Shown here in pieces: positions 9,921-22,793 of a DNA stretch of 64,000 bases. The stretch spans positions 6,416,501-6,480,500 of the forward strand of contig CM036629.1 of the NCBI GenBank assembly GCA_020746105.1, read 5' to 3'. This stretch comes from Trogon surrucura (Eukaryota; Chordata; Aves; Trogoniformes; Trogonidae). The notes below the pieces were generated by a model. It saw only the letters and a list, made by a program, of their open reading frames with translations. It ran no database searches and was not told the origin of the DNA. Both the position numbers and the translations under genes were made by a program. Numbering within the stretch: the first letter of the stretch is position 1; each line of letters opens with the position of its first letter.

Positions 9921-11639
9921 TATGGAAAGAACTCAATATCTATAAGGAAAACACTAGTGAAATATCATTTATGTTTTCGTTTATGTGCTCCTTCATTCTT
10001 TCCACTTTTTTATTTTTTCTTTTTTTCAGTGACACATGGAAAACCATGAAGTTTGAGAGGTCCTAGTCAAATGAAGGACAAAAACATGGCAGAGATTTAT
10101 AAAGACCTATATTAAGAAGTCAAAGAAATATGTACACGTAAAGTTGACAACAACATTTGTTTGTGTTTCTCTGTTTATTTGCTGAAGTTCTCTTCCTCCC
10201 TTTTTGTCTTTCCCTAAAAGTTTACCCACACCAGCTACGACAGCACCTGCCTCCAGCCCTGAACATGGAGGATCATAGGACTATCACGCTGCAAGGAAAC
10301 AGGAGCTGCCAAATCTCTTTCTAAGGTGTAATCTTTCTCTAAACCTCACAGGACTCCAAAAGCACGTTGAAAAACTGACTGTATTCATTTATGCAACAAT
10401 TTACATCCCATATACTTTATTTTTTTCCTTGAAGGAATTTTACTTGGACTGATGTGTTCCCTATGACCAGGTCTCCAGAGACGTGCACTCTTCTCACCCA
10501 GATTCTTCCACCGTGGATAATAATTTAGGCACTCATTCCAGACTCCAGACTGTCAGACAGCCCCCGTGGAGCAGAAGCTGGGGTGGTGGCTATCTGGAAA
10601 TCTGAGACACCTTATACCTGGTCTGATCTCTTCCCAATGTACCAGCACCTGGCATCAACATGCTCTGGACCTATGCAGCCATCCCACGGTGCAGGTGGAA
10701 TTTTCAGTAATTCAAACAAGTAGCATTTTTCTTTCTAATAAATGTTAGTAGCAATTGGGAATCTTGTAAATCCATGCCTTGAAGATTAATCCTATTAATG
10801 GCAAGCAGACATGGTCTATCACATTGCTGCAGCCACCCAAATCCCCCACCTCTAAAAAAATTCTAAAAAATAAAAATAAAAAAATAAATTGGCGTTCATA
10901 TATATTAGGGTTCGGTTTGAATCTGTATATGCAGCTAAGTTTCCCTTACTTGCAACCTCCAGGAATTTTGCTATGTAATCTATATTTTAGAAAGTACAGT
11001 CCATTAACTTTGTGCAATGCTACCCATAATTACTTTCACTGGGAAAATGGTCAAAAACTATTTACATTGTTTTAAATTTGGAAGTTTTGCTCTAGACTAC
11101 CGTAGGAGATATTTCAACAGATGAAGAAGTCTTTTCTTCACAAATCAATATTAATTTATCCAGTTGTTACGGTCTCAAGAGCTAAAGTGTGTTCTTGTGC
11201 TAAGCTGAGAGGAAAGTGTTTATTCTGAGCAAAAGTTATTCAAATATTTATAAGACTAGATAATTTTGAAAAGGAAATACAGATGGCAGGAGGTAACACT
11301 GAGTCGTATTTTTTTAGCCACCCTTTCCTTATTAAATGCAAGAAGTCTAAATGGGCAGATGTCATCACAAATTTAATCCAGAAATTTCCAGATGAAATTC
11401 AAAGTTCGGTTTATTTTTTTTTGTCCCAAAGAAGCGATTCAGCTAGGGCTACAGAAAAAAATCCATATAGTAACAGAGAGTTTACATTCTTCCTTGACTA
11501 AAATTTTTCATGTTATACATAATATGCAGCCTTGATAGTAAGCTTTTTATATATATGTATATCAGTTTATATTCCATAATGCATAATAAAAAGCTTTTTT
11601 CTTTAATGATAATATCTAAGCCTAAGCAAAGTGAAGGCA
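9921..11639. other. non-coding DNA, no gene supported
   Basis: A GC-richer patch from about 10220 to 10720 has a short plus-strand frame (10566-10748) and ends near an AATAAA (10737-10742). A polypyrimidine tract ending in CAG precedes 10029, followed by a frame that stops after 11 codons. Two more plus frames (10779-11075, 11283-11501) are AT-driven. None shows a recognisable domain. An unidentified transcript cannot be excluded. Confidence 0.45.
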
Positions 11640-11900
11640 AATGTTATGATCTCTCTGCTATGTGATAACATCAATATGAATCAATGATCCTTATTTACTC
11701 TAGCCCTTATAGTAGTTATTTTACTTCACAAAGGTGAGTAATTAAAAGCATAAGCCAGAGGAAATCATTTATAGTTTTGTCACCTGCAAAGGTCAACAAA
11801 TTTGTGCATCACAATAATAAAAGCACAGATGCAAGGCATTATTGTTATAAATATGTGAAGATAAGGAGCTAATACTTTTAGTTTCAAAATGTGTCTGAAA
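11640..11900. promoter_or_regulatory. candidate SOX/homeodomain-rich regulatory element
   Basis: AT-rich segment with closely spaced motif-like strings: GAATCAATGATCC near 11678-11690, GTGAGTAATTAAAAG near 11733-11747, and an ATTGTT SOX-type core at 11841-11846 inside a CATTATTGTTAT string. The arrangement resembles developmental enhancers, but this is inference from motifs that AT-rich DNA also makes by chance. Confidence 0.22.
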
Positions 11901-14900
11901 ACGCCCTTATTTTATTCACAAGGCATAGTTAGAAACTGCAACTATTTCAGTCCTTGTAATCTGATAGTACTTTTTCCTTGAAGAAAGAATAGAACATGCC
12001 TTCCAGCTACCATTCTTTTTTAAACACCGTTTGTACTATAAGGTACAATAAATTATTGCGATAACCTTTCACCCCTCCAGACTTAAGTTCAAGTATAACT
12101 GATGTTAGAAAGAAAATGAGTTTGTTATTTTAAGCTTAATCACATCAGACACCTAAATCCTCACCAGCAATCCGGCCGTGGTGAGCTGCACGTGGGAGGT
12201 TTATTTCCCCTGCTTTCAATGAAGGCTCCCCAAAAATCCACCCACAAATCACAGGTGATGAGCTCCACCCCTGATTCAGCAACACACATCAGATACGTAA
12301 CCCTGCCTGCGCTCAAAGCAGTGGGATTACGGAGGCACGGAAACCTATGTCTGCTGAAATAGATAGAACTGAGGGTGCTGATGGTCAGGCAAGGGTTCTA
12401 GCACTAGAGAAACCCACACACAGCGAAACTTCGTGTAGGACAGATCAACTTGTCCTGGTCTGCTAATACAGCTTTTTGAAAATGTACTGTTTTTTTTAAA
12501 GGGCAAATTAGGAGTTCTGGGGCTCTCAGAACTAGCAAACACAGAAAATCAATTAAACTAACATGTGAAGCTTAACTATATCACATTGTAAACTCATATT
12601 TTATGCCTCCACTTTAAGTGCACTTAGATGATCTCCTAGAGGAATTCAAATAGTGTTATCTTATTTTGTGCCCAAAACCAGAAAAAGAGCTCCACTGGGC
12701 TTGCCAGGCTGTTAAAATTAAAATAGCTGTTTGGGCATAGCATAATATATGAGATGTTTAAGGCATTTTCCCCTAGAATTCTGGTTTATCTTCTTTAGTT
12801 AATTTTCTGAGATAAAATCCAGTTATAAATAACCTGGAGGCACTTGCAGCCTGCTGCTTGTGGGATGGCAAATCTTTAATAGCCAGAAATTCTGCCTCTT
12901 AGTGATCTCTTGAGGGAATAACAGTACTTTGAAAATTATCCAAAGGAAAATAAGCAAAAAGCATTATAAAAATTATAAAAACCTGTAATTATGCAGGAAG
13001 TTATACTGTACTTACAAGCTAATGAACTATCAGCCATAGGCTTTTTTTTTTCTTTTTAAATACAAACATAAAAATATTCATTGACTATAATCAATACAAA
13101 CTGCTGATTTTCAGCAAAATTGATGACAAATATTTACAAAGACATACTAGAAAAATTTCTATGGATAAACCCCTACATATATGTGCCAGATAAATAAAAA
13201 GAAATAAAATCTAACAGTTAAAACAGATGTGGCTAAAGAATTGAAACAGACCTGTCCTAAATTTCTACTTTACAGTAGTCTAGAATCAAGAAAGGAGTTA
13301 TACCCTGACAGCATGTAAAACAACTGAAATATGAAATTAATACTTTCTCTAAAGCAAAGACTACAATAACAATATCCTGGCTGTCATCCATTGACTACGT
13401 ATATAATTAGCACAGTGCCTACTACTAGAAAAGTAGGAGGCAATTCAAAACAAAAATTGAGTCTGTCAGACTAGATACTGTAAGATTTATTCTTGTCAAA
13501 GATCTGTAGGCCACAAATAATAATTGAAATTCCAGCAAAAAAAAAAAAAAAAAGTTTGGGGAATATAAGAGCAGCCTTTCTTTTTTTCTTAAAGGTCTGT
13601 AACTGCTATAGAAATCTGCAAGTCAATCACCTTGTCAACGTTAGCAAGGAAAACAGTTGAAAGCCGTTCCGACAGGCAAGGTAGAAAGGAACACATATTT
13701 GTAACATAATAGAAAATAACTGGCAGAGATTTAGAAAGAAAAAACCCACCTAACTGTTCTCCTTGACTTTTCTGAAGTTACAGGGAAGGTTGATGATGGT
13801 AGTGCAAATGGCGTAATTTATTTGGATTTTCAGAGTGCTGGCAATGAAATTTAATGTGAAAGGTAAGAGCTATGAAGACAGACAAAAGACCTAAATTTGA
13901 GCATCAAGAGAGAAATGAAAAAGAAAAAGGGATGGTTAGTAAGGGGGAATTAACTGTACCAGTAAAAGCACAAATTGCGTGGAAAATGTCAATTTGATGT
14001 GCTACTTTTAACTCAATACAAGTCATCAGACAGGTGAAAAATAAAGAATATTAAAATTAGAGATAATCAGAACAAACACTATCATAGGGATGATAAAATT
14101 CTAGGACTGGCAAAGCATATTTGTTGTCATTGTACTGAAGGAAAACCCCCACAATTTACTGGGTACCTCACATTACTAGAATGCTGCAAACTCTCATGAT
14201 TGTAGTCCTAGTTGTCTTCACTTGCATTTCTCAATTTGGAACAACAGACGAGTATTCTTCTCCAAACACGATTGCACCTGCCCTCACTTAAATGTAATGA
14301 AACAATACCAAACCCTTGATGTACACAGTTTATGAGGTATCTTAAAAACTCCGCTGAAGACACCGTATTTGACGGGGAGTTTCTAATGCCATAGAATGCT
14401 GAGATTGAAAAGTAAATGTATGTCTGGATTTTGCCATTGATATTAAACCTTCATTTATTAACTTAATTCAGTGCTGTAGAACTCAAGAGTTGTAAAAGTT
14501 TTTGGTTAAACGTCTTTCTCCCTAGGATTTTCGAAATTTCAATGTAAGCTGTCAGCAGGTCTTTTTCGTACACAGAGCAGTGGGTCAAGCCTTTAAGCAA
14601 CAGCTCAGACATTCTCCCAAATACTCACTAGATATTGCTCACACAAAATTCAGATGAAGCATTTCCACTACATTTTTTCAACTATTCCTAATCTGCAACA
14701 TTAGCCAAAATTGGTACTAGGAAATCCACTGCCAGCAATGTGTGTATTTGTGCGTGTGCATGACAGAGATGCATTTTTATGCTGATCCCTCCAAGATCCC
14801 AAAGTAAACATTATGACATCTCCTTGGACAATGAAACAAACATCTGCTTATTCAATCAAAATAAATATAACTCTGAATTACCCAAATCAACCCAACTTTG

Positions 14901-15275
14901 AATGATTCAATCAACAGGAGAAGTTTCTGCAAACGATGGGACTGTACTTTGGAGATATGTAATCTGGGCTGCCTATCTCTCAATTCTCCTTTACCTCCTT
15001 AACAACTTTAGATGCATAAATAAAATCTAGGACATTCCATTTATATTTTTAACTTCAAACCAGGCATGAGAGAAAGCATTTTGCTGAATGTCAAACTCAC
15101 ACAAATATTATGCATTAAAAATGTAGTTGCAAGACCATTTTTTGAGGTTTCAGTTCCATTAATCATGTTGCCTCTAGTAGGGACCCGCTGGGTTTCACTC
15201 TAAATAGTTTGTATCCATGCAGCAGAGTCTACAGTTGGCTTTCCATCTTTTCCTTCCCTCCTCACCACTATTGGG
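11901..15275. other. AT-rich non-coding DNA; possible old repeat trace at 12240-12320
   Basis: Mostly featureless. Between 12170 and 12340 a GC- and CpG-richer patch (about seven CpGs) includes a CCTGATTCAGCAA string at 12270-12282, followed about 40 bases on by a CAGTGGGATTAC string. This order recalls a decayed ancient amniote repeat, but the match is too weak to call. A poly(A) run lies at 13537-13553. No coding frame of note occurs from 12550 to 16680. Confidence 0.5.
13537..13553. repeat. poly(A) tract, 17 bases
   Basis: Uninterrupted run of 17 A on the + strand. It might be the remnant tail of a plus-strand retroposon, but no recognisable body lies upstream. Confidence 0.9.
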
Positions 15276-15290
15276 AAAAAAAAAAAAAAA
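15276..15290. repeat. poly(A) tract, 15 bases
   Basis: Uninterrupted run of 15 A on the + strand. No retroposed body was recognised upstream. Confidence 0.9.
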
Positions 15291-18200
15291 TAGGGGTATC
15301 TATTCAGAACAGGAAGGATGGAGGTTGACTGTGAAGATCTGCAGGAAGAGCTTATGATGCTCAGCAACTAGGCAATAAAATGGTAGATAAAATTAAAGAT
15401 GGATCAATGTCAGGGGACACATGGGAAAAAACAAATGCAACTTCACAGGCCTGCACTGAACTTGTTCTTAGGATACAAGAGTGAGATCTTGGGCTTGTAA
15501 GACAAGGCTATATAAGCATCAGCTCAACGCTTCTGAGAAAGAAACAGGAAGCTGAGAATTATTCAGAAAGGAATAGAGAAGAAAATAAAACACAATTATG
15601 TCACTGTATTAATTGATGATCTGTCCACATCACGAAAACTGTGTGAAGCTCTGGTACCTTCATCTTGAAAAGTTATCATAGCACTGGAAAGCTACAGAAT
15701 AGGGTAAAAAAAAGATTAGTGTTGTAGAATAACTTCTGTATACAATTAAATTCTAGATCTTCTTCCTCACAAAGAGACAGCTGTGATCTACAACATTATA
15801 AGCAGGCTGGAGAGGGCAAATAGAGCCAGGCTGCCTCATTCCGTGCAGGAGCTGGGTGCCATTAGACCGCACTTACTGGGTTCCGGGCTCAAAACAAGTA
15901 AAAGGAGCCACTGATTTTTTTAATGCAACATGTGAGTTAACTGTTAAATCCCTCCTATAAGACACTGTAGTTGCTAAAAGTTTATAAGTCAAAAATATCC
16001 TGGTTAATGTATGTTATTAGAAGCTAGGAGAGATTTGTTGGGAAAAAAAAAAAATTCTCTATTTGCTGATTCTCTGTCTCCTCCTATGGCTTCTGCTTTT
16101 GTCATTTGTCAGAACAAATATACCAAACCGGTTTGAGCTTTGATCTGGCCCTGTATGGGCATTTTTGTGAAGAATTGCCACACATGAAACACATCATTAA
16201 AAGAAAAGGGGAACTATTGGATTGAAAGGTGGGTAGAAGACCAAGCCACGCTGAATAACCCTGAAGAATAGCTTAAACAAGTACTTTTCCCTCAAAGATT
16301 TATAAACAAGCACGACTGTCTATACACTATCAATAACACACACCAAAAAGTCAGGTCAGCGTTTTCATTTGTAATATTCTCATTTTCTTCACCAAGTTCT
16401 GGGCTAACGAAGTTTGATTTAAAAAAAAAAAAAATGCCCACAGGGATTGCACCCAGCTGCTTTCTTACACCTGCAGCAAGAAGTACAAGGTTTTACTAGG
16501 ACAGACCCATCCTACAGGTAAATGATGATGCTAAATCCCATTTCTCTTCACCACATACCCCAAAACATTCTGTGCTGCACCCTCGGAGTGTACCATACCC
16601 AAAATGATAGTTTCAGGCCCTTGGGGCACAGACTCTGCCCTTGATTACTTTATTGGAATAAATACACTTTCACTGATTTAACTACAAATGAATCAAATGT
16701 AACATTTTAATACAACAATCATCCTGAGCTGGAGGATCACTTACCTCGTTACAGGCTTTCTGCATCTGTGTACAACCCCTGTACACAGACCATTGCAAAT
16801 GGAAACCCCTTCCACTTTTTCTTCTCTCTTTTCTTTTAGCAAACGTGGGTTCAGCTGTTAGAGGGAACACCACAGGGGCACTCCTTGTTTAAAATGTACT
16901 CTCGATTGACAAATACAGTGCAGTTAGCATTTTAGCCAAAACAATCCGATGACACTCAGTGCTCCTCAGCGGAAAATCCTCTACTTCAGTACACTGGGGG
17001 TGATTACACACCTCCTGTCCCTTCCCTTTGAACAGAACTACACCCCTGGCATCAGCATCCAGGGCTGGATATAGAGTCACGACCATCTGGCCCAGCAGAA
17101 AAACCTGCTAGGGGCATGTAGTTAACAAGGGGTGCCCTCAGTTTAACAATAATCATTCTGTTGGAAAGGCAGACAAACACCAAACGCCACCCTAGAAAAA
17201 TATATTTATTTGGGGATTTTGGCTTTGTTATTGATCTTCTCCATTGTCCTCAGTTAAAATCACCCTAAAGTGGATATAGCTTAGTCTTTTTTCTTTTCTT
17301 AATTGCTCTTGTCATTCCTTAGGACAAAAAAAAAAACAAAACAACACAAACATCTTCAGGAAAAAAAAAAAAGGAGAAAGAGGAAAAGAGGACTCTTCTC
17401 TTCTTGAAAGGATTTTAAACTTATGTTTCAACTGACTTTCAAAACAGAGGGGCTTTAGTTATCCTCTGATACCAGGTCTGGTTGAATAGCATTCAACACC
17501 ATCCAGCACCATCTTTTTCTGAAGACTATGTCTTGGTTTACTGCCAATGTCCTTGATCAGAGCACAGAAGCATTTACTTAGGAAAATAACATTAAACGGC
17601 AGCCCATGGCAACAATAACAGCTCTATCGCCAGAACACACTCGCAGAGGATGCATGGGTGGCTCGATGGCCCTGAACACTTAAGTACATTTTTTTTTCCT
17701 TTCAATTCCCTCTGGTACATTAATTTTTATTGATAGCTTATAGCTATGGCAAGTGGTCTTGGTTTTACTAACTTGCAGGACTGAAAAATATCACTGATGT
17801 GGAAAAAAAAAAAATCCCAACATAACAACAAGCTACCTGGCCACCAGGCTGTGTGTTTATATTTTTGAATCATAAGTCTTTATTAAATTAGAAGAGCGAC
17901 TGATTTTCCCTCCCCTACTTTATCTGCTCACTCATTAATTTCTTTTAAAGATGAAAAAACTATGCTTTCTCTAATTTCAGAGAAATGTTTGCTGATTTGC
18001 TCTGCAGACCTAGGCACAAAATGCAATGAATTTGGGAAAATCACATTTTCTTCTTTCATAATCTACTCTTAATAGGCCAGTTGAGTCCCAAGAAAAGTTC
18101 TGTAAATGCATAATGTTCCATGGAACTGTAAACCTAAACAAGTTGCAGGGAGAAAGAAAACAAACAATACCTTATTACAAAGAAATTGGATAGTGCTAAG

Positions 18201-20240
18201 CATTGTTTCCTTTTCCTGTCTATATTTTTGTATGTATTACAAAGCTGCACTTATGTCCGGTTTTATCTTAAAAACCTGATCTACTACAACAAAGCAGGAA
18301 AAAAAACCCCTGTGTCTGATTATTCGCATTAAATACCTGATTTGCGACAAAATTATTAGGGAAAAAAATACAGCATTCAAGTGCAGAGAGTTCTTCTCAC
18401 TGACCAGGTCTGTAATCAAGTGCTTCTGGAGGCCACGCTAGAGGTTATCCCCTGAATTCTGGTGTTAATAGATCATGCTGAGGCTTGTTTGGTTTTTTCC
18501 CACTGAAATCTTATGGGACATTATGCTAATTCAGACTGAATGCAGTTTCTCTTATTTCTACATATGTGGCATAAAAATGACCTTGCATTGTAGCACAGCA
18601 ACAGAGCTGTATATCAGTGACAAGAAACCTCGGACATGCAGAAAGTGTCGAGTCAAGTCTTTAAAAGTAACACGCACATTAATAATGCTAACAATACTTG
18701 AAGTGTTAAAAAATAAAACATAAATTGGTGCATTACAAATCTTCCATTACAAAATGATACAAGCTAGAAAAAAAAAAAGTATTCCTTCACTAAACACGAA
18801 ATTAGCTCTGTCTTCCTGTATGAGTTACAGTTGAATGTTTACTGAACATTCACCATATCCTACAAGCATCTCTGCACAGCCACGAAAGAAAAGGGATACA
18901 GAACAGAGCACAAAATATCCCTCTGTGTATACGCTGGGCTGAGCATTCAGCTCCAGTTTCTGCAGTGCACTAGTCAGTCGTATACAAGTTACTGATGGAA
19001 CATGCTGCCAGCAGCCACCCCCGGAGCAGCCTCCTGGTGACTACACCTCAGTGCAGCTACGCAATGTAGAGGGTACCCAGTGGACATGCTTCAGTCCACC
19101 CCTGAAAATCTTGCTGAGCAAGTCAGAAGGAAGGAATACTGCCTAAATGAACGTGCCTTTTTCTGCTGTTTTTGCCAGAGTCCAGTCACTAAGCTCGTGC
19201 AATTAGTAGGGTTACTTTACTGGTTTCTGATGGGTACTTGCCTTGGCTGCAAAAGTGTCAGGAATCCCCGTTAAATCATGGGGAGCCATAGCATGCTCAC
19301 CAGTATCACCCAGTTGAATTAATTGCTAATAGCAGTCATCCCAGTTGCTCCAAAAGCACTGAAATATGTAGCTGAGTGCTTTAGGGATTGGTTTCCTAAG
19401 CTGTGGTCTCAGCATGCAGGTTCTGCAGGACAGACACAACTCTTAACAAGTCTTTGGTAGTTGCTGGCACAGCAGACGCTCATCGTAAGGGCTCTTTGGA
19501 CACTACATTATACAATGAAATGCCAGTGGTCATGACTGTACAGAAAATAAAACCAAGACTGAAGATGGGGCTCATCTTCACTCCTAAAAAAAACCAATGG
19601 GAGTTTGGATCATACTTTTAACGACGAGGCTAACAAAAATCATTTCGCAACCATCTCCTTTCCCAATTAAACAATGACAACCGAGTGTGACACAGTAATT
19701 ACCTAAGCTACTCTCCATTTTATGGCATACACAGTGAAAGGAATCTCGTGTTCACGCACACTCTGGGCACGCAGCTACAACATGGGATCACACTGGGTCC
19801 CACTGCAGGAGATTGCCAAGGTAAAGCTTTTTTAGAAAATGAGAGATATAAGCTCCCTTAATGCACCTAATTTTCATTTGTATACTCTCATCTTTGTTTT
19901 GCCTTTTTTCAATATTTAAATACTCTGAAAGAAGGTAATGAAACCCAACTAATCAGCATTTTCAGAGATGAATCTGATCTCCAGGAGCTCTTTGGGAAAA
20001 ATGATTGAGGCACATGGTTTCTCTAGTTCTGATTAGGAATCTGTAATCAAAAATTATGTTTACATAAAGAAACTTAAATATTATCAACAGCATTTAGCAC
20101 TGCAGAATTGGTACTAATGATAAAAATGAAGTACTAGCGAATCACATTTTAAATTTTTAATGTTTAAAACAACAACAACAAATCTTTTCCCTTTTAATCA
20201 CAAGAGCTATGACTTCCTGATGAAAATCCCAAAGGTGTTT
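15291..20240. other. non-coding DNA, no feature supported
   Basis: AT-rich with scattered short A runs (for example near 16042, 16420, 17330, 17360, 17803, 18769). A slightly GC-richer part from 16560 to 17120 has two minus-strand open frames (16682-16873, 16889-17086) without recognisable motifs. Plus-strand frames at 18475-18723, 19080-19274 and 19403-19621 likewise show no domain or splice structure. I see no confident repeat, RNA gene or promoter. Confidence 0.5.
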
Positions 20241-20266
20241 TCCTCTTCTCTGGAAGGCATATTTCC

Positions 20267-20282
20267 CTCTAATTAATTAGAG
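20267..20282. promoter_or_regulatory. 16-base perfect palindrome with TAATTAATTA core
   Basis: The 16 bases CTCTAATTAATTAGAG are their own reverse complement. The core matches the type of site bound by paired or dimeric homeodomain proteins. The flanking 20230-20420 segment is otherwise plain, with a TATAAA string near 20351. The symmetry is certain; the binding role is inferred. Confidence 0.4.
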
Positions 20283-20443
20283 CAAGAGACTGAGGCAAAG
20301 GGAAAGGATAAAGTAGAACCTGACTGCTTTCTGCAGCTCTTACTGCTCCTTATAAACTGCAGAGAAAAATTTCCAGCTATTTTCCTACAATTTTAGCACC
20401 TGTTTACAAACTAAGGTCCCAGACCTTCATTCAGTGAAGTCTG

Positions 20444-20560
20444 TCACAGAATCATCACAGTTGGAAAAGACCTTTAAGATCATCAAGTCCAACCATTACC
20501 AGTCCCACTTCTAAACCATGTCCCTGAGCACCCGTCAACAGCCACAGTGACTGCGGAAGG
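20444..20560 (-). mobile_element. CR1 LINE 3'-end fragment, truncated
   Basis: The left edge begins with TCACAGAATCATCACAG, which is the reverse complement of the CR1 3' end with its short tandem octamer-like repeat. It is followed by GTTGGAAAAGACCTTTAAGA, then ATCATCAAGTCCAACCA and a segment with CTAAACCATGTCCCTGAG, all in the order of avian CR1 copies. The similarity fades near 20545-20560, so only the 3' untranslated end remains and no reverse-transcriptase reading frame is present. CR1 elements move by target-primed reverse transcription and are usually heavily 5'-truncated. This copy is dead. It is the best taxonomic marker in the window, pointing to a bird or close sauropsid. Confidence 0.85.
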
Positions 20561-22740
20561 GCGAGCTCTACACTGGCCAAACCCACTTGCTTCGGCATAG
20601 TAGAAAGGCTCAGAGTGACTGTCCTGAGAACAGGCTCAGGACTGACGTTTTTACCGTCTGGACTGAAGCAAAATATTGACTAGGATTGCTTTTCGTATGC
20701 TTCCAAAGTTAATATTTGGTTTTCCTGCTTTTCCTTCGAGGCTTCCCAGCAGCTGAATTTTAGAAGCAGCTTCCCAGTTCTGAAAGCGTTCAGGTCTACA
20801 TGTGAGATTTCCTACTCATATGTGAGGAGAAATACATTTTAACTGAATTGAGAAACATCTTTTACAACAGTGAGAGATAAAGGGGGAAGAGAGAGATTGC
20901 TCTATAATCACATAAAAAGATCTTGGCAAATGCTTCTGCTGTACTTAGATTGAGTAAGAGTTACAGCAGATATCTGCCGTTTGTTTCCTGAGGTTTTGAC
21001 TGGCTATACCAGTAAAGGAAGCGTTACCATAAGCATCAGTGAATTGCTAGAGGAAATTTTATTGTCTGCCAGATTCACAAATTGAAATCAATCTTCATTC
21101 TACCAATAGCAGTGCTGCCAAAGTTTCTGCAAAGCAGACACAACAAAACATGGTAGTCTTTCGGGTTACTTCTGATTAAATTTGTATCATTTGTCTTGAA
21201 ACAAAAAAGTTTTTTTTCTTTTTTTTTTTTTCCTGACTGCAACATATAATTTTAGTCAGCTAACACTAAATTAGACACCCACTCAGATTTATTATGATAA
21301 GAACATTCAGTAAGCTAATTTCAAGATGATGACTCCTATAAATTCTTATAATTTATTATTTAGTACTTTGGTTTTTAATCATTAAGTACGTGAAGACTTT
21401 GTAGGTCAAACCTGTATTAATGAAGACAGTAATCTATTTTTCAAACTCTCTGCTCCTCACCCACCTTTCAAATTGTAAATTAACAGAAATATCTTTAAAC
21501 ATATGTAGAAGAACAAAGGGAAAAATTGGGAGTATTTGCAGCACCATTTAGCTAACCATTCCTGAGACTGTGTCTATTAAAACCATTTCCTCACAATTTT
21601 TGCAACTCTTACCAAAGGGAATGCTGAAATCAAACAAAACAAAAAAGATAGTCCTTAAATGAGCAATTTTAATAATCAGAACAGCAAAAATGAATTGACA
21701 TTATGCAAACATAAGCATTAAAGTTTTCATTAGCACAAATGAGGTCATTTAGAAGAACTTTCTCTTGCTGGCCACAGGTTTCTGAAACTTAAATATTAAC
21801 GATATGAATTTTTTAAGAGGCAAGTAAAGATATCAGAGCAGCACTTCTCATTCACTGCTGGGATGCAGACTGCCTAATGACTCTTTCATCCAGGTGGTAC
21901 TGAAGGGAGCTCTGCTGCCACACTGGCCTCTGACTACTCACAGTTACCATTCTGATTTTACGCACGCTGGTCCTCAGCACATATTGACCTTTTACTTATT
22001 ATGCTACATCTGTTTATTTTTACATCTAATGTTTCCATTGTGCTCCATTCTCTGGTGCTTTTATTCCCTGTAGGACATTTAATCCTTACAATAACACTGG
22101 ACATTCTTTTCAGGAATGCATTGGGACTGAAAATCTGAATATATCACACACAGTACAGCACATTAAACTATTTGAGAATGCTGTAAATCAGTTGAAATGT
22201 ATTTTTAGGGAGAGCTCCTATAACTATTGCAGATCTCATACACATGCATTTATCTTTCGTCCGCTGTTACAAACTTAGTGACTCATTTGTTACTGGGAAT
22301 AATCGTTGTGTCATTTCTTCATGCAATTAATAAAGCTTTATGTCATCTGTACCTTGTAAATGAAATTCACAACAGGAAACAAAGCAGCACTGCAAACAAA
22401 ATGTATTGCTATAGCTGAACTAGGTTACCAATGGCTCACCTGTCTTTTCCTCTTGTAACCTTCCAACACAAGAATAGATACTTCTGAGACAAGAGGAAAT
22501 ATTGTGTACGTGTGAAAAAGCATTGCAAAACCTTTCATTCAGCCTTTAGATAGACTCCTTGGCTGTCAAATATATTTGGTTTTGGTGAAAATCATGTGAA
22601 AAAAAGCTTCCCCTTCACTCAGATATACAAAAAAGAACATGGAAGAATTCCAAAACAGGAATAAAGGATTTAAAAACTGGAATCCATTAAGCACTGATTG
22701 ATTTCACCATAGAATAAACCACTGGCAATCACCACATGGT
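20561..22740. other. AT-rich non-coding DNA, one possible regulatory patch
   Basis: Mostly plain. T-rich runs occur near 21210-21232. The 21640-21780 part has POU/homeodomain-like strings, including ATGCAAA at 21703-21709, and could be a conserved element. Plus frame 22227-22418 is unremarkable. No repeat family or RNA gene was recognised. Confidence 0.5.
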
Positions 22741-22743
22741 GTA

Positions 22744-22793
22744 GTCACCATACTATGTGCTCACCAACGCATTAGAGCACATAATATGGTGAC
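22744..22793. repeat. near-perfect 19-base stem-loop
   Basis: Arms GTCACCATACTATGTGCTC (22744-22762) and GAGCACATAATATGGTGAC (22775-22793) are reverse complements at 18 of 19 positions, with a 12-base loop. In a plus-strand RNA the odd position would be a C-A mismatch. In a minus-strand RNA it would be a G-U wobble, giving a fully paired stem. The stem is short for a canonical microRNA precursor, so a palindromic transposon remnant, a small structured RNA or a chance hairpin are all possible. Confidence 0.6.

Noticed and set aside
10005-10065. Polypyrimidine tract with CAG as a splice acceptor
   Set aside because: The following sequence stops within 11 codons or less in every frame and no donor or partner exon is visible.
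16560-17120. GC-richer segment that might be an ancient repeat
   Set aside because: Individual short strings recall amniote repeats but no ordered match over more than a few bases was found.
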